Assembly (NCBI GenBank): GCA_039024295.1
Contig: JBCDIQ010000001.1
Location: 5,420 to 69,419 of the forward strand
DNA from: JBCDIQ01 sp039024295
Lineage (GTDB): Bacteria; Bacteroidota; Bacteroidia; J057
Length of the DNA stretch: 64,000 bases
Reading direction: 5' to 3'
The notes under the pieces were generated by a model. That model did not search any database. It was given only the letters and a program-made list of their open reading frames with translations, and was not told the origin of the DNA. The translations under genes were made by a program, and so were the position numbers. Below, piece after piece: positions 45,201 to 53,609 of this stretch (position 1 is its first letter; the number at the start of each line of letters is the position of its first letter).

Positions 45201-45373
45201 CCTCAGACGACTTGTTGGCACATCCCTTTTTCTGGGCAGGGTTTGTAGGCGTGGGGAGTTCGGACCCTTTGGAAGTGCCTGATAGTTCTATTTGGTGGAG
45301 GATTGGTCTTATGGTGATAATTCTTAGCTTAGGGCTAGTTTTGAAAAGATATTTCAGCAAACGTAAAAAATGA
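42248..45373 (+). CDS. TPR-CHAT protease-like protein, exported and membrane-anchored
   Basis: 1041 residues. A signal peptide (VIAVFFSFVLSSKFSQAQ), about ten TPR-like helical repeats (about 60-480), a coiled stretch (ILEEQQVREQIAYYQKRIREG area) and then a C-terminal CHAT domain. The caspase-like dyad is present: His869 in HLATHG and Cys914 in LSACNTG, followed by EGEGVVSLSRAFAYAGCPS. A membrane segment (WWRIGLMVIILSLGLVL) and a basic tail close the protein, so most of it faces the periplasm. CHAT proteases cut partner proteins in several bacterial systems; its substrate is unknown. The next gene is a small membrane ORF. Confidence 0.9.
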   Translation: MQYWVIAVFFSFVLSSKFSQAQNLRELPALTNAQNAPEFGEQAQQMAIEAFRSRLPVDAHAYLQSGIDQLTQFQQEALPIYAELHHTQGSIFFFQQDFPEALRFYRMYKRLLGTHHPEARESHLKSFKNLALCHRKMGVADSATFYADQILTKADRNQDSTLCYQAYWLKAELAYATQAFEISLKTGENARKYLSRGAKQLPETYRLTGNCLKHLGRLTEALRHKELALKGFEQTQASIVKQTIARFDLGEIHQYRNQFDLAVPYYLQSLETFEALYRRKPQAKIAEYLATVTRNLGRLYEVEGDYEVAGNYYLRALEILEQHDGLEAIDLATIYRLLARNRLNLGRLDAALLLARQSLQWYDLIESKVSLGAGTAYLLIGKIYLEQQAFSSAQQVLDSAWSIFEQLRPDCHADLVQVLLAKGELALAQTQFETAQSWGNQSINCLGNPEKVDIASISQPQVLWEALRLSATIWATQADYPDTSDPQAAQEQALIRLKQVINLENQLRQAAEGARTRQWLGKKASPVFEAAISTALDLYAVTQNPAFLEDAFVLSEQSRAARLQERLQDHSARKFAGIPEQLLLEEQQVREQIAYYQKRIREGELTYASSMNALRDGLLVAQQKGRDLLQQLERQYPAYFQLKYQQPDLSIASIQEQLSENTRLVEFFQGEQALFTFVITRDSAWTLVSDIPDSFTHQVFGLQQAIVNKDPVAQPLEAWNALVTPAHHLYQLLMAPVLKDALPGEHLLIIPSGVLAYLPFEVLLQSAADPDVGSYGKLDYLIKSHPIQYGYSATHLLNYQTERVPPNSYLGIAPNFSADTTYTNLKFAQKEIDAAADMMNGKTLTDVAATEKAFLSVANNFQVLHLATHGLVDESEPLDSRIVFQQAADSDGLLHVYELYNLRLQAQLVMLSACNTGIGKYEEGEGVVSLSRAFAYAGCPSILMTLWSVNDRSSAQIVDTYVQELANQVPKDQALQHAKIEYLKASDDLLAHPFFWAGFVGVGSSDPLEVPDSSIWWRIGLMVIILSLGLVLKRYFSKRKK

Positions 45374-45612
45374 TTTTCCACCAAGTACTATTTTGAGAGT
45401 TATAATTTTTTTGAAAGCTTTATTTTAAATACAGTTAAATTAAAATAATGAATGGCAAGATTTTTGATAATTAAATTTTATTCGGAAGTTAATATTGAAT
45501 TAAGCGAGGGTTAAAGGATAAAATGTCATACTTTAAAGTAATATTAAATATTTTTTACTTTAGCCTGTAAAACTTTGGAGCACATCTTTTTATCATAAAA
45601 AAATCTATAACC

Positions 45613-45900
45613 ATGAAAAATTCTGAGATAAACTATGGTGTATTGAGTCATGTCTCAAGGGAATTAAATTGTAATGTCCTTGGGGATTGCAGTGGATCTA
45701 CAATTAGTAGGAGAACCACAAAAGGCTTTAAAAGGGCTTTTAACCTAACAGATCACACAATTTCAGATCAAAACGCTGAGCATATTGTACATGCAGCAAT
45801 GCTGGGGACAGTCGTATGCCTATTTTCAAAAAATAAGGGTGCAATAGTTATTGGAATTTTATTATTGCTCGCTTTGATTTTCTTCTACAAAAGGGATTAA
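45613..45900 (+). CDS. Hypothetical small protein with C-terminal membrane segment
   Basis: 95 residues, not recognised. The N-terminal part is polar (SEINYGVLSHVSRELNCNVL, DCSGSTISRRTTKGFKRAF) with two close Cys; the end is a membrane helix (GAIVIGILLLLALIFFY) with a basic KRD stop-transfer. Codon use and the surrounding DNA (45374-46080) are much AT-richer than the neighbours. It starts 239 bases after the CHAT gene on the same strand and might be its partner or substrate, which is speculation. Confidence 0.5.
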   Translation: MKNSEINYGVLSHVSRELNCNVLGDCSGSTISRRTTKGFKRAFNLTDHTISDQNAEHIVHAAMLGTVVCLFSKNKGAIVIGILLLLALIFFYKRD

Positions 45901-45927
45901 TCTACGCATAAACAACTCGGATTTTAA

Positions 45928-46191
45928 ATATCTCTTTTTGCCAAAAGCTTAGAAAAGGCTTCGCTTATTTCGATAGGTGATGTTTTTACAGAAAAATTTA
46001 TTGACTCAATTTCAGCAGTTCTTGCTGGTATAAGAATAGATATAGAACGTAAATACACGATAGAATTGATGGCCAGTCGTGTCAAAAGGCAAAATTCCCT
46101 TCCCTCCTTTTTTGGCCTGCTTTCGCAACATTCGCATAGCCCCTCTTTTTACTCTTCGCGTTGCTTGGATAAACCAACTTCACCCATATGA
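45928..46191 (+). other. Open frame without start, possible gene remnant
   Basis: Between the small ORF and the VCBS gene, a frame opens after TAA 45925-45927 and runs 87 codons to 46191. Its first half (LFAKSLEKASLISIGDVFTE...) looks protein-like but it has no ATG before 46069. It may be the remains of a gene related to the small ORF, or chance in AT-rich DNA. It overlaps the VCBS start by four bases. Confidence 0.25.
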
Positions 46192-47621
46192 AGAGATACC
46201 TATCCATTTGCGTAATGATCCTTGGGCTGTGCGCCGTTTCCAGAGGGCAGGCACCCTTTTTTGTGGACTCCTCTTTTAATCTCCCGGTTAGTGTGATGGG
46301 AGCAGGCATGGATGTGGCAGCCGCAGACCTGGATGGAGACCTGGACCTGGACATTGTCCTGGCCATAGAGTTTGGGCCTAATAAACTGTTGTGGAACGAT
46401 GGCAAGGGAAAATTCACCGATGGAAGTGCGGGCATTTTTGCCAATGCTTCCAACGATAGCGAGGACATTGGTATTGCTGACCTGGACCTCAATGGAAAAC
46501 TGGACGTGGTCATTGTCAGTGAAGACAACCAAGTACATGAAATGTACCTTAACTACGGCAAAAATAACTGGACCAATATTTCGAATCGGCTGCCAAATTC
46601 GATTGCTAACGCGGTAGTGGTCACAGACCTGAATGGCGATCGCTATCCAGACCTAATCCTGGGAAATGCGGGCCAGAACCTTTGTTTGATCAATGACCGG
46701 AATGCCAATTTTGTTGATGAAACAGCAACTCGTCTTCCCACTATTAACGACATAACCCAGGACCTGAAACTCGCTGATGTAGATGGCGATAACGACTTGG
46801 ACCTGTTTGTGGGAAACGAAGACCAAAATCGCTTGCTCATCAATGATGGAACTGGAAAATTCACCGATGAAAGCACCGCCCGTTTGCCGCAGCAATTTTC
46901 CCTGGAAACCCGAAAAGCGGAATTTGGAGATGCAGATGGGGATGGCGACCTGGACCTCTTCCTCTCCAACGTGGCATGGCAGCCGCAGAAGAACCCCCAA
47001 AACCGGCTTTGGATGAACAATGGGATGGGTGTTTTCACAGATGAAACGGTCCTGCGCCTTCCACCTGACGGGGAATTCACCCTGGACGGCATTTTTGTAG
47101 ACCTGGACCAAGACCAGGACCTTGACCTCATGGTTGCCCATGTCACAAACGCGGGCTATCAGGCCTTGCTCAATAATGGAAATGGGATGTACAAGGATGA
47201 AACCCTGAAAATCTTTGGCCAAAGCTTCAAAGGAGAAGCCCTTGGGGTATTGGCTGCTGATTTTGACGGAGATTCTATTCCTGACCTATATTTCTGTAAC
47301 CGGGGCCAATCCGATCAATTGCTATTCGGCCAGAACCTGGCCACCTCCCTAGAGGAAAATATTTCCCCAGAAATTTCCTGGCTGGTGGTTACCCCTAACC
47401 CCGCTCACACGCAGTTAACCCTGTATAATAGGGGAGAAAAATTGCACGCAGGAACTGTTTCCCTGGTTGATTTGGCTGGGAAACAGGTATTTTCCCAGCA
47501 GGTGCAAATAGAGCGCAAAAACACCCGGTCTCTACGGCTCAACCAACCTGCTGCCGGCACCTACCTCCTGAAGTGGGAAGAACCCGGAATAACCATCGAA
47601 AAGAAAGTAGTGCTGTATTAA
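46188..47621 (+). CDS. VCBS/FG-GAP repeat protein with T9SS sorting domain
   Basis: 477 residues. Signal peptide (ICVMILGLCAVSRGQ). Six FG-GAP/VCBS blades each have a calcium loop of the type DxDGDxxxD (DLDGDLDLDIVLA, DLNGDRYPDLILG, DVDGDNDLDLFVG, DADGDGDLDLFLS, DLDQDQDLDLMVA, DFDGDSIPDLYFC), forming a propeller. From about 400 (VVTPNPAHTQLTLYN) a type A T9SS domain ends IEKKVVLY. It is secreted by the PorW-containing system and probably surface-attached. Confidence 0.9.
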   Translation: MKRYLSICVMILGLCAVSRGQAPFFVDSSFNLPVSVMGAGMDVAAADLDGDLDLDIVLAIEFGPNKLLWNDGKGKFTDGSAGIFANASNDSEDIGIADLDLNGKLDVVIVSEDNQVHEMYLNYGKNNWTNISNRLPNSIANAVVVTDLNGDRYPDLILGNAGQNLCLINDRNANFVDETATRLPTINDITQDLKLADVDGDNDLDLFVGNEDQNRLLINDGTGKFTDESTARLPQQFSLETRKAEFGDADGDGDLDLFLSNVAWQPQKNPQNRLWMNNGMGVFTDETVLRLPPDGEFTLDGIFVDLDQDQDLDLMVAHVTNAGYQALLNNGNGMYKDETLKIFGQSFKGEALGVLAADFDGDSIPDLYFCNRGQSDQLLFGQNLATSLEENISPEISWLVVTPNPAHTQLTLYNRGEKLHAGTVSLVDLAGKQVFSQQVQIERKNTRSLRLNQPAAGTYLLKWEEPGITIEKKVVLY

Positions 47622-47644
47622 GAAGCTGATCAACACCAGCGTAT

Positions 47645-47686
47645 TCCCCCTTAGCCATTGACGGGTTAGGGGGATTTTATTTTTTA
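47645..47686 (+). terminator. Terminator after the VCBS gene
   Basis: TCCCCCT pairs with AGGGGGA (7 pairs: 47645-47651 with 47668-47674) and is followed by TTTTATTTTTT. Confidence 0.65.
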
Positions 47687-47757
47687 CAGAGAAATTACCC
47701 GCATCTTCTCAAATTCCTGTCTCATCAAAATTCACTTCCATCAATGTCATTTTGTCA

Positions 47758-47774
47758 TTGGCATAAATTATGCA
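47758..47774 (+). promoter_or_regulatory. Sigma-54-like promoter candidate (GG-N10-GC) before grpE-dnaJ
   Basis: TTGGCATAAATTATGCA has the sigma-54 hallmarks GG (47760-47761), ten bases, GC (47772-47773) and fits TGGCAC-N-TTGCA with three mismatches. It would start transcription near 47784, about 44 bases before the ATG. The same bases include the palindrome GCATAAATTATGC, so an operator is an alternative. A repressor-type CIRCE element was not seen. Confidence 0.35.
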
Positions 47775-47827
47775 CTTTTGCAGGCTGGACTCAGTTAATC
47801 ATTTAACCTACTTTCAAAAATAGATAT

Positions 47828-48514
47828 ATGAGCAAATCTCCAGAAGAATTTGCCACCCCATCTGCTGAACAAAACGGGCAAGATCATGCAACTGAAGCAG
47901 CAGAAACTCCATCTACCGACGCTCAAGGAGAACAAGAAATCCAGGCCGAACAGGCGGCTGAAGAGGATACTTCTGTTCCGGTTGACATTGTGACAGAGGA
48001 ACCAGCAACTTCCGCTGACAGCCTGACACCAGAAGATGAGCTTACCCTGCTCAAGGCAGAGCTTGTGAAGACTCAAGAGGCACTTGTCCAGTCCGAGGAC
48101 CAGTACAAACGACTGAATGCGGATTTTATCAATTTCAGGAGGCGAAAAGAAAAAGAGATGACCGATACGATCATCTTTGCCAATCAGGAATTGATGAAGC
48201 AACTATTGACCATTGTTGATGACTTTGAGCGGAGCCTTCAGGCCATGGAGAAGACGGACAATGTCGAAGCGCTGAAAAATGGGATTGAGGGAGTAGACCG
48301 GAATATGAAACGAATTCTGACCAAGGCCGGCCTGGAGCCCATTGAAGCCATTGGAGCAGATTTCGACCCGGCCATTCATGAAGCAATCGCCAACATCCCG
48401 GTGCAAGAGCCAGAAAAGGATGGAAAGGTGATTGACGAGGTAGAAAAAGGTTACAAGCTCAAAGACAAAGTGATCAGGTTTTCGAAAGTAGTTGTTGGCG
48501 AATCTGGCGCATAA
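47828..48514 (+). CDS. grpE: Nucleotide exchange factor GrpE
   Basis: Releases ADP from DnaK. 228 residues: an acidic low-complexity N-terminus (about 1-70), a long coiled helix (LTLLKAELVKTQEALVQSED), then QYKRLNADFINFRRRKEKEM and the C-terminal beta wing with FDPAIHEAIANIPVQEPEKD and VEKGYKLKDKVIRFSKVVVGE. All standard. It is followed by dnaJ after 17 bases; dnaK is not in this window. Confidence 0.97.
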   Translation: MSKSPEEFATPSAEQNGQDHATEAAETPSTDAQGEQEIQAEQAAEEDTSVPVDIVTEEPATSADSLTPEDELTLLKAELVKTQEALVQSEDQYKRLNADFINFRRRKEKEMTDTIIFANQELMKQLLTIVDDFERSLQAMEKTDNVEALKNGIEGVDRNMKRILTKAGLEPIEAIGADFDPAIHEAIANIPVQEPEKDGKVIDEVEKGYKLKDKVIRFSKVVVGESGA

Positions 48515-48522
48515 GCACGTAA

Positions 48523-49689
<1,167 letters not shown>

Positions 49690-49743
49690 AAAGATTCCGA
49701 TTTAGGGGTTGAACCCATCAACATATATTTTTTAAACCCATAG

Positions 49744-49780
49744 AACTCGCAGGTTTTGAAAACCTGCGAGTTTTTTATTT
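49744..49780 (+). terminator. Terminator of grpE-dnaJ
   Basis: AACTCGCAGGTTT, a TGA loop and AAACCTGCGAGTT make 13 perfect pairs, followed by TTTTATTT. Confidence 0.9.
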
Positions 49781-49833
49781 CATGAAAGCATACCGATTGC
49801 TCGAAATGAAGCATATTTTACCTGATTAGCAGA

Positions 49834-50448
49834 TTAAATCTGCTGCCACTCCGGAAACAGGTTGGGTTCGATCCATTCTGTCTGGAGCAATTCTTTGTAA
49901 GCTTCCTTTTTTCCAGCCGCCTTATCATCAAGGTACGCCAATAGTCGAACGGTAGCCGAAGTGATCGGAGCGACCAATGATCCGATGATCGGCAGGGGAG
50001 AAACCCGTTTTGAGGTAAGCTGAGGCGCACAAATTCTCGCGTACGTCGGAAAAAACTCTCCCATAAACTGATGCTGATATAAGGAGTCGAGTGTTTGGAG
50101 CTGCGCAGTTACGTACACCTCTTCGTTTTTTCTGATCTGTCGGCGTTTTTTACCATCGAGCAAATCGTTACGAATGGCTCGGAGGTAGGCTTCAAAAGAC
50201 TCAGCAGTCGCCGCATAGGCGTATTCCATTTCGACTACATCTGCTTGTGAGATCGAGTCTTCCTGGAGCTTAAACAGCTTGACGTATTTTTCCGCCTCTC
50301 GCCTGCATTGGTGATATCGCGTAAGAATGCCCGATTCAGAAAGGTCATACACTAACTTTTCTGCTTTGGTACTTTTCTGGGCATACAGGGTACATGTCAT
50401 ACATACCCCGGTTACCACCAGCATAAACGCTTTTAATAAGTGTGACAT
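49834..50448 (-). CDS. Hypothetical secreted protein
   Basis: 204 residues from ATG 50448, where a clean signal peptide begins (LLKAFMLVVTGVCMTCTLYAQ); the frame opens upstream to 50511. The body is helical and charged (RREAEKYVKLFKLQEDSISQ, SFEAYLRAIRNDLLDGKKRR) with a hydrophobic middle (SPLPIIGSLVAPITSATVRLLAYL). No family recognised. The next gene on this strand is 112 bases upstream. Confidence 0.6.
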   Translation of the reverse strand: MSHLLKAFMLVVTGVCMTCTLYAQKSTKAEKLVYDLSESGILTRYHQCRREAEKYVKLFKLQEDSISQADVVEMEYAYAATAESFEAYLRAIRNDLLDGKKRRQIRKNEEVYVTAQLQTLDSLYQHQFMGEFFPTYARICAPQLTSKRVSPLPIIGSLVAPITSATVRLLAYLDDKAAGKKEAYKELLQTEWIEPNLFPEWQQI

Positions 50449-50559
50449 ATTCGTAAAGCTTAACTTATGAGGGATATAACGGCACAATCGAAAGATTATG
50501 CGATCCTTCACAGGTTAAGACAGAACTTGAGGTAAAAAGTCATTCAATCGAGAGACGGC

Positions 50560-50865
50560 TTATTTCAAATCCGGCATGATTTCGTCGTAGTCCTGGATTT
50601 CCCCTATGTCTAAGGTGCCGCTGAGGTCTCCCTTTCCGGATTTTCCCTTTCCTTTGCTGACCAAACTCACCACCGTTCGCGTTGCTTGAGCTGACGTCCC
50701 TGGTTTTCCATCCAGACTGCCAATGCTGCCTCCACTCCTTGTGATGCGGCTCACCTCTTTTGCTAAGTACCGGTGCTGGTACAGCAGCTTTATTTCTGCC
50801 TCGTTGAGGCCTCGGGTCCGCACGCCCATGGCGTGGAGAGAATTGCGCATACTAAGTAGATCCAT
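50560..50865 (-). CDS. Hypothetical small protein
   Basis: 101 residues without signal peptide or membrane helix. The start is helical (MRNSLHAMGVRTRGLNEAEI), the middle is rich in Gly/Ser/Lys (GGSIGSLDGKPGTSAQ; KGKGKSGKGDLSG) and the end acidic. Function unknown; likely real because of its coding-like composition and the gap it fills. Confidence 0.5.
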   Translation of the reverse strand: MDLLSMRNSLHAMGVRTRGLNEAEIKLLYQHRYLAKEVSRITRSGGSIGSLDGKPGTSAQATRTVVSLVSKGKGKSGKGDLSGTLDIGEIQDYDEIMPDLK

Positions 50866-51035
50866 GGTGCAGCTTATGTTTGTTGGGATAAATTATCGTA
50901 TGTTTCGGCTTTTTGCAATTATCACACCCAAAAAACAATCAAGGGTCTATTCCCTTCTTAATTTTCAGAAACGAAACCAACTGTATTTTTCCCTACCGAT
51001 GCACCTCCCTATTTTCACAAAAAGCTATTGAAAAT

Positions 51036-53600
51036 ATGCTCCGAAACACCTTCACCTTTATTGGGACTTGCTGCTTTTTTCTATTGAATCTCTCATTCGC
51101 CCAAGTTCCCCTGTGGTTACAATCTGGCGGCGGTAAACTAATGGATGAGGCAACCTCATTGAGCATTTCTGACAGTGGATTTGTCTATGCATGCGGGGTG
51201 TACAGCGACACCGCTATTTTTCAAAACGACACGTTCATCTCGGGCAAATTTCAACCCATTTTTACTGATATATGGATAGGAAAATACAGCCCCGAGGGGA
51301 ACCAACTTTGGGTAAAGTCTTTGCGGGCCCAGTTTTTCGGAACAGCCTTCAACATCTCTCCTGATGCAGTAGGCGGGTTCTACCTGACAGGACGGTTTCA
51401 AGGAACCCTTGATGTTGGCACCACTACCCTTACTTCTCAAGGGCAGGATGAGGGTTTTTTGGCGCGTTTCAGGCCAGACGGTACCCTCCGGTGGGCCATT
51501 GCTCTTGGGGGAAAAGAACAGGATGCAGGCTTGGGGCTGGCGAGCGACCTCGAAGGAAATGCATACGTTACCGGGTATTTTACAGACAGTGCAAGCTTTA
51601 ATGGGCCAATTCTTGAAGCAAGAGGGGGTACAGATATTTTCATCGCAAAATTTGATAGTTCAGGCTTTAATCGATGGGTGGTTCAGGCCGGAGGCAATTT
51701 TCAAGCTGGAGGCACATTTCCTCCTCCTACCGACCAGGGAATCGACTTGGCCATCGACAATGAGGGGAATGGCTACCTAACAGGCACGTTTGCAGATACC
51801 GCACGCTTCGACACCCTCATCCTGACGAACGCCCCATTTGCGACCTCTGCATTTGTCGCTAAGTTTGATACGCTGGGCACCTTTATGTGGGCTACTTCCC
51901 TGTCCAGCACTGCCGAAGCCAGGGGAAACAGCATTGATATCAGCCCTGCAGGAAACCTTTTTGTCGCAGGTGAATTTTCAGGACAACTTCAGGCAGGAGC
52001 CTTTTCCATTTTAAGCCAGGGGATTCCCACCGACCTTTTCGTTGCCTCCCTGGATACCAATGGGCAAGCCATTTGGCTGCAAGGGGCGAATGGCAAGCTT
52101 GCTGATCGGGCTCAAAGTCTCCAGGTAAGCCTGCAAGGCGGGTGCTGGGTGACCGGAGGATTTCAAGATACCTTGGCTTTTGACAATGATACCCTAATTT
52201 CCCATGGTGGAACAGATATATTTCTCGCCCAATTCACAGATTCAGGTGTTATTGCTTTCGTGGAAAATTTTGGGAGACTGGGAAATGATCAAGGAAACGC
52301 ACTAGGGTTGAAGGGGAATGACCTTTTTCTGGGAGGCGCATTTTCAGATACCTTCCAGGTTCCGGGAATTCTACCAGATACCAGCAAGGGAATGGAAGAC
52401 GCTTTCATTACACGATTCAGGCTCTGTCAGCAGGTAACGGTGAGCATCCTGGGGGATAGCAGTCGAAGTTTTTGTCAGGGAGACTCCGTTACCCTTGCTT
52501 CGCAATTCCCACTTAGCGATAGCATTCGGTTACAATGGCTGGTAAATCAACAGCAGATCCTCCTGGCGACAGATAGCTCCATTATTACCAGTATCACAGG
52601 AGGATACCAAGTAGCCATCACGGATACATTTGGTTGTGCCGATACCTCTGAAATCGTCACGGTTCAAGCGTTATCCCTTCCTCCCAAGCCCGTTATTGCG
52701 GCAGATTCAATCTTCTGTGCGGAAGACAGCCTATTGGTATCAGGCCCAACAGGATTTTCAAATTATCAATGGTCCTCCGGGGACAGCACCAACCAGTTTT
52801 TCTACCGAGATACCCTGCCCATCAGTTTGGTTGTGGTAGATTCCAACGGATGTGTCTCTGCGTCCAGTGATACCCTGGAAATCACTCGGTTTCCAAGTCC
52901 ACCTCTGCCTGTTATCGGGGGAGACCCTTTTCTATGCCTAAATGGAGGCGGAAATGCGGAATTGATTGCCCCCCCAGGATTCGCAGCCTACCAGTGGTCT
53001 ACAGGCGACACTACCCAATCGCTCTCTATTAATGGTACGGGAACGGTGACTTTGGTGGTTTTTGATTCCAATGGATGCAGAAGCCCAGTTGCCCAAGTGG
53101 ACATCAGGACCCAAAATCCGCCTGCCACCCCAAGTATCCAGCAGATTGCTCCAGATACCCTACAGGTAACCCCACCATCTGATGGATACATTTGGCTGTT
53201 CAATGGAGTGCCCATTTCAGACAGCACACGAAAGATTGTTCCAGATACAGCCGGCACCTTCCAGGTAATTATCCAGAACAATGGCTGCCTGTCAGACACC
53301 TCAGCTGTATTCATTTACATGCTGCCAGTAGGAATTGCCTCCACTATACCTATTGAGCTAACAATTTTCCCGAACCCCGTTAAGGAATCTTTCAGGATAC
53401 GCACTAACGCCCATTCCCTTTCAGGAATCACTGTCCAGGGATTTGATGCAAATGGTCAGCAGGTGGTCTTGCAGCCGATTGAGGAAGGAAAAAGGCAAAT
53501 CATGTACACAGTAGGACATTTATCTCCCGGCAGGTACTACCTAAAGGTGTTCCTACCAGGATTTATTCCTTCGACGCATGCCATCGAAATTGTGAGATAA
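51036..53600 (+). CDS. Large T9SS-exported beta-propeller protein
   Basis: 854 residues from ATG 51036; upstream in-frame sequence lacks a signal. Signal peptide (FIGTCCFFLLNLSFAQ). Residues about 25-480 are SBBP-like repeats of the type GNAYVTGYFTDSA / GGTDIFIAKFDSSG, a propeller. Residues about 490-745 are Ig/PKD-like modules (SFCQGDSVTLASQFPLSD; PPGFAAYQWSTGDTTQSL), and the last about 90 (LTIFPNPVKESFRIRTNAHS to HAIEIVR) form the type A T9SS sorting domain. It is probably surface-bound; a role in adhesion is only a guess. Confidence 0.9.
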   Translation: MLRNTFTFIGTCCFFLLNLSFAQVPLWLQSGGGKLMDEATSLSISDSGFVYACGVYSDTAIFQNDTFISGKFQPIFTDIWIGKYSPEGNQLWVKSLRAQFFGTAFNISPDAVGGFYLTGRFQGTLDVGTTTLTSQGQDEGFLARFRPDGTLRWAIALGGKEQDAGLGLASDLEGNAYVTGYFTDSASFNGPILEARGGTDIFIAKFDSSGFNRWVVQAGGNFQAGGTFPPPTDQGIDLAIDNEGNGYLTGTFADTARFDTLILTNAPFATSAFVAKFDTLGTFMWATSLSSTAEARGNSIDISPAGNLFVAGEFSGQLQAGAFSILSQGIPTDLFVASLDTNGQAIWLQGANGKLADRAQSLQVSLQGGCWVTGGFQDTLAFDNDTLISHGGTDIFLAQFTDSGVIAFVENFGRLGNDQGNALGLKGNDLFLGGAFSDTFQVPGILPDTSKGMEDAFITRFRLCQQVTVSILGDSSRSFCQGDSVTLASQFPLSDSIRLQWLVNQQQILLATDSSIITSITGGYQVAITDTFGCADTSEIVTVQALSLPPKPVIAADSIFCAEDSLLVSGPTGFSNYQWSSGDSTNQFFYRDTLPISLVVVDSNGCVSASSDTLEITRFPSPPLPVIGGDPFLCLNGGGNAELIAPPGFAAYQWSTGDTTQSLSINGTGTVTLVVFDSNGCRSPVAQVDIRTQNPPATPSIQQIAPDTLQVTPPSDGYIWLFNGVPISDSTRKIVPDTAGTFQVIIQNNGCLSDTSAVFIYMLPVGIASTIPIELTIFPNPVKESFRIRTNAHSLSGITVQGFDANGQQVVLQPIEEGKRQIMYTVGHLSPGRYYLKVFLPGFIPSTHAIEIVR

Positions 53601-53609
53601 GCAGGTAAA

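Noticed and set aside
46653..47222. Long reverse-strand ORF of 189 codons
   Set aside because: It lies wholly inside the VCBS gene and comes from its repeated DGDxD codons; no start context or family.
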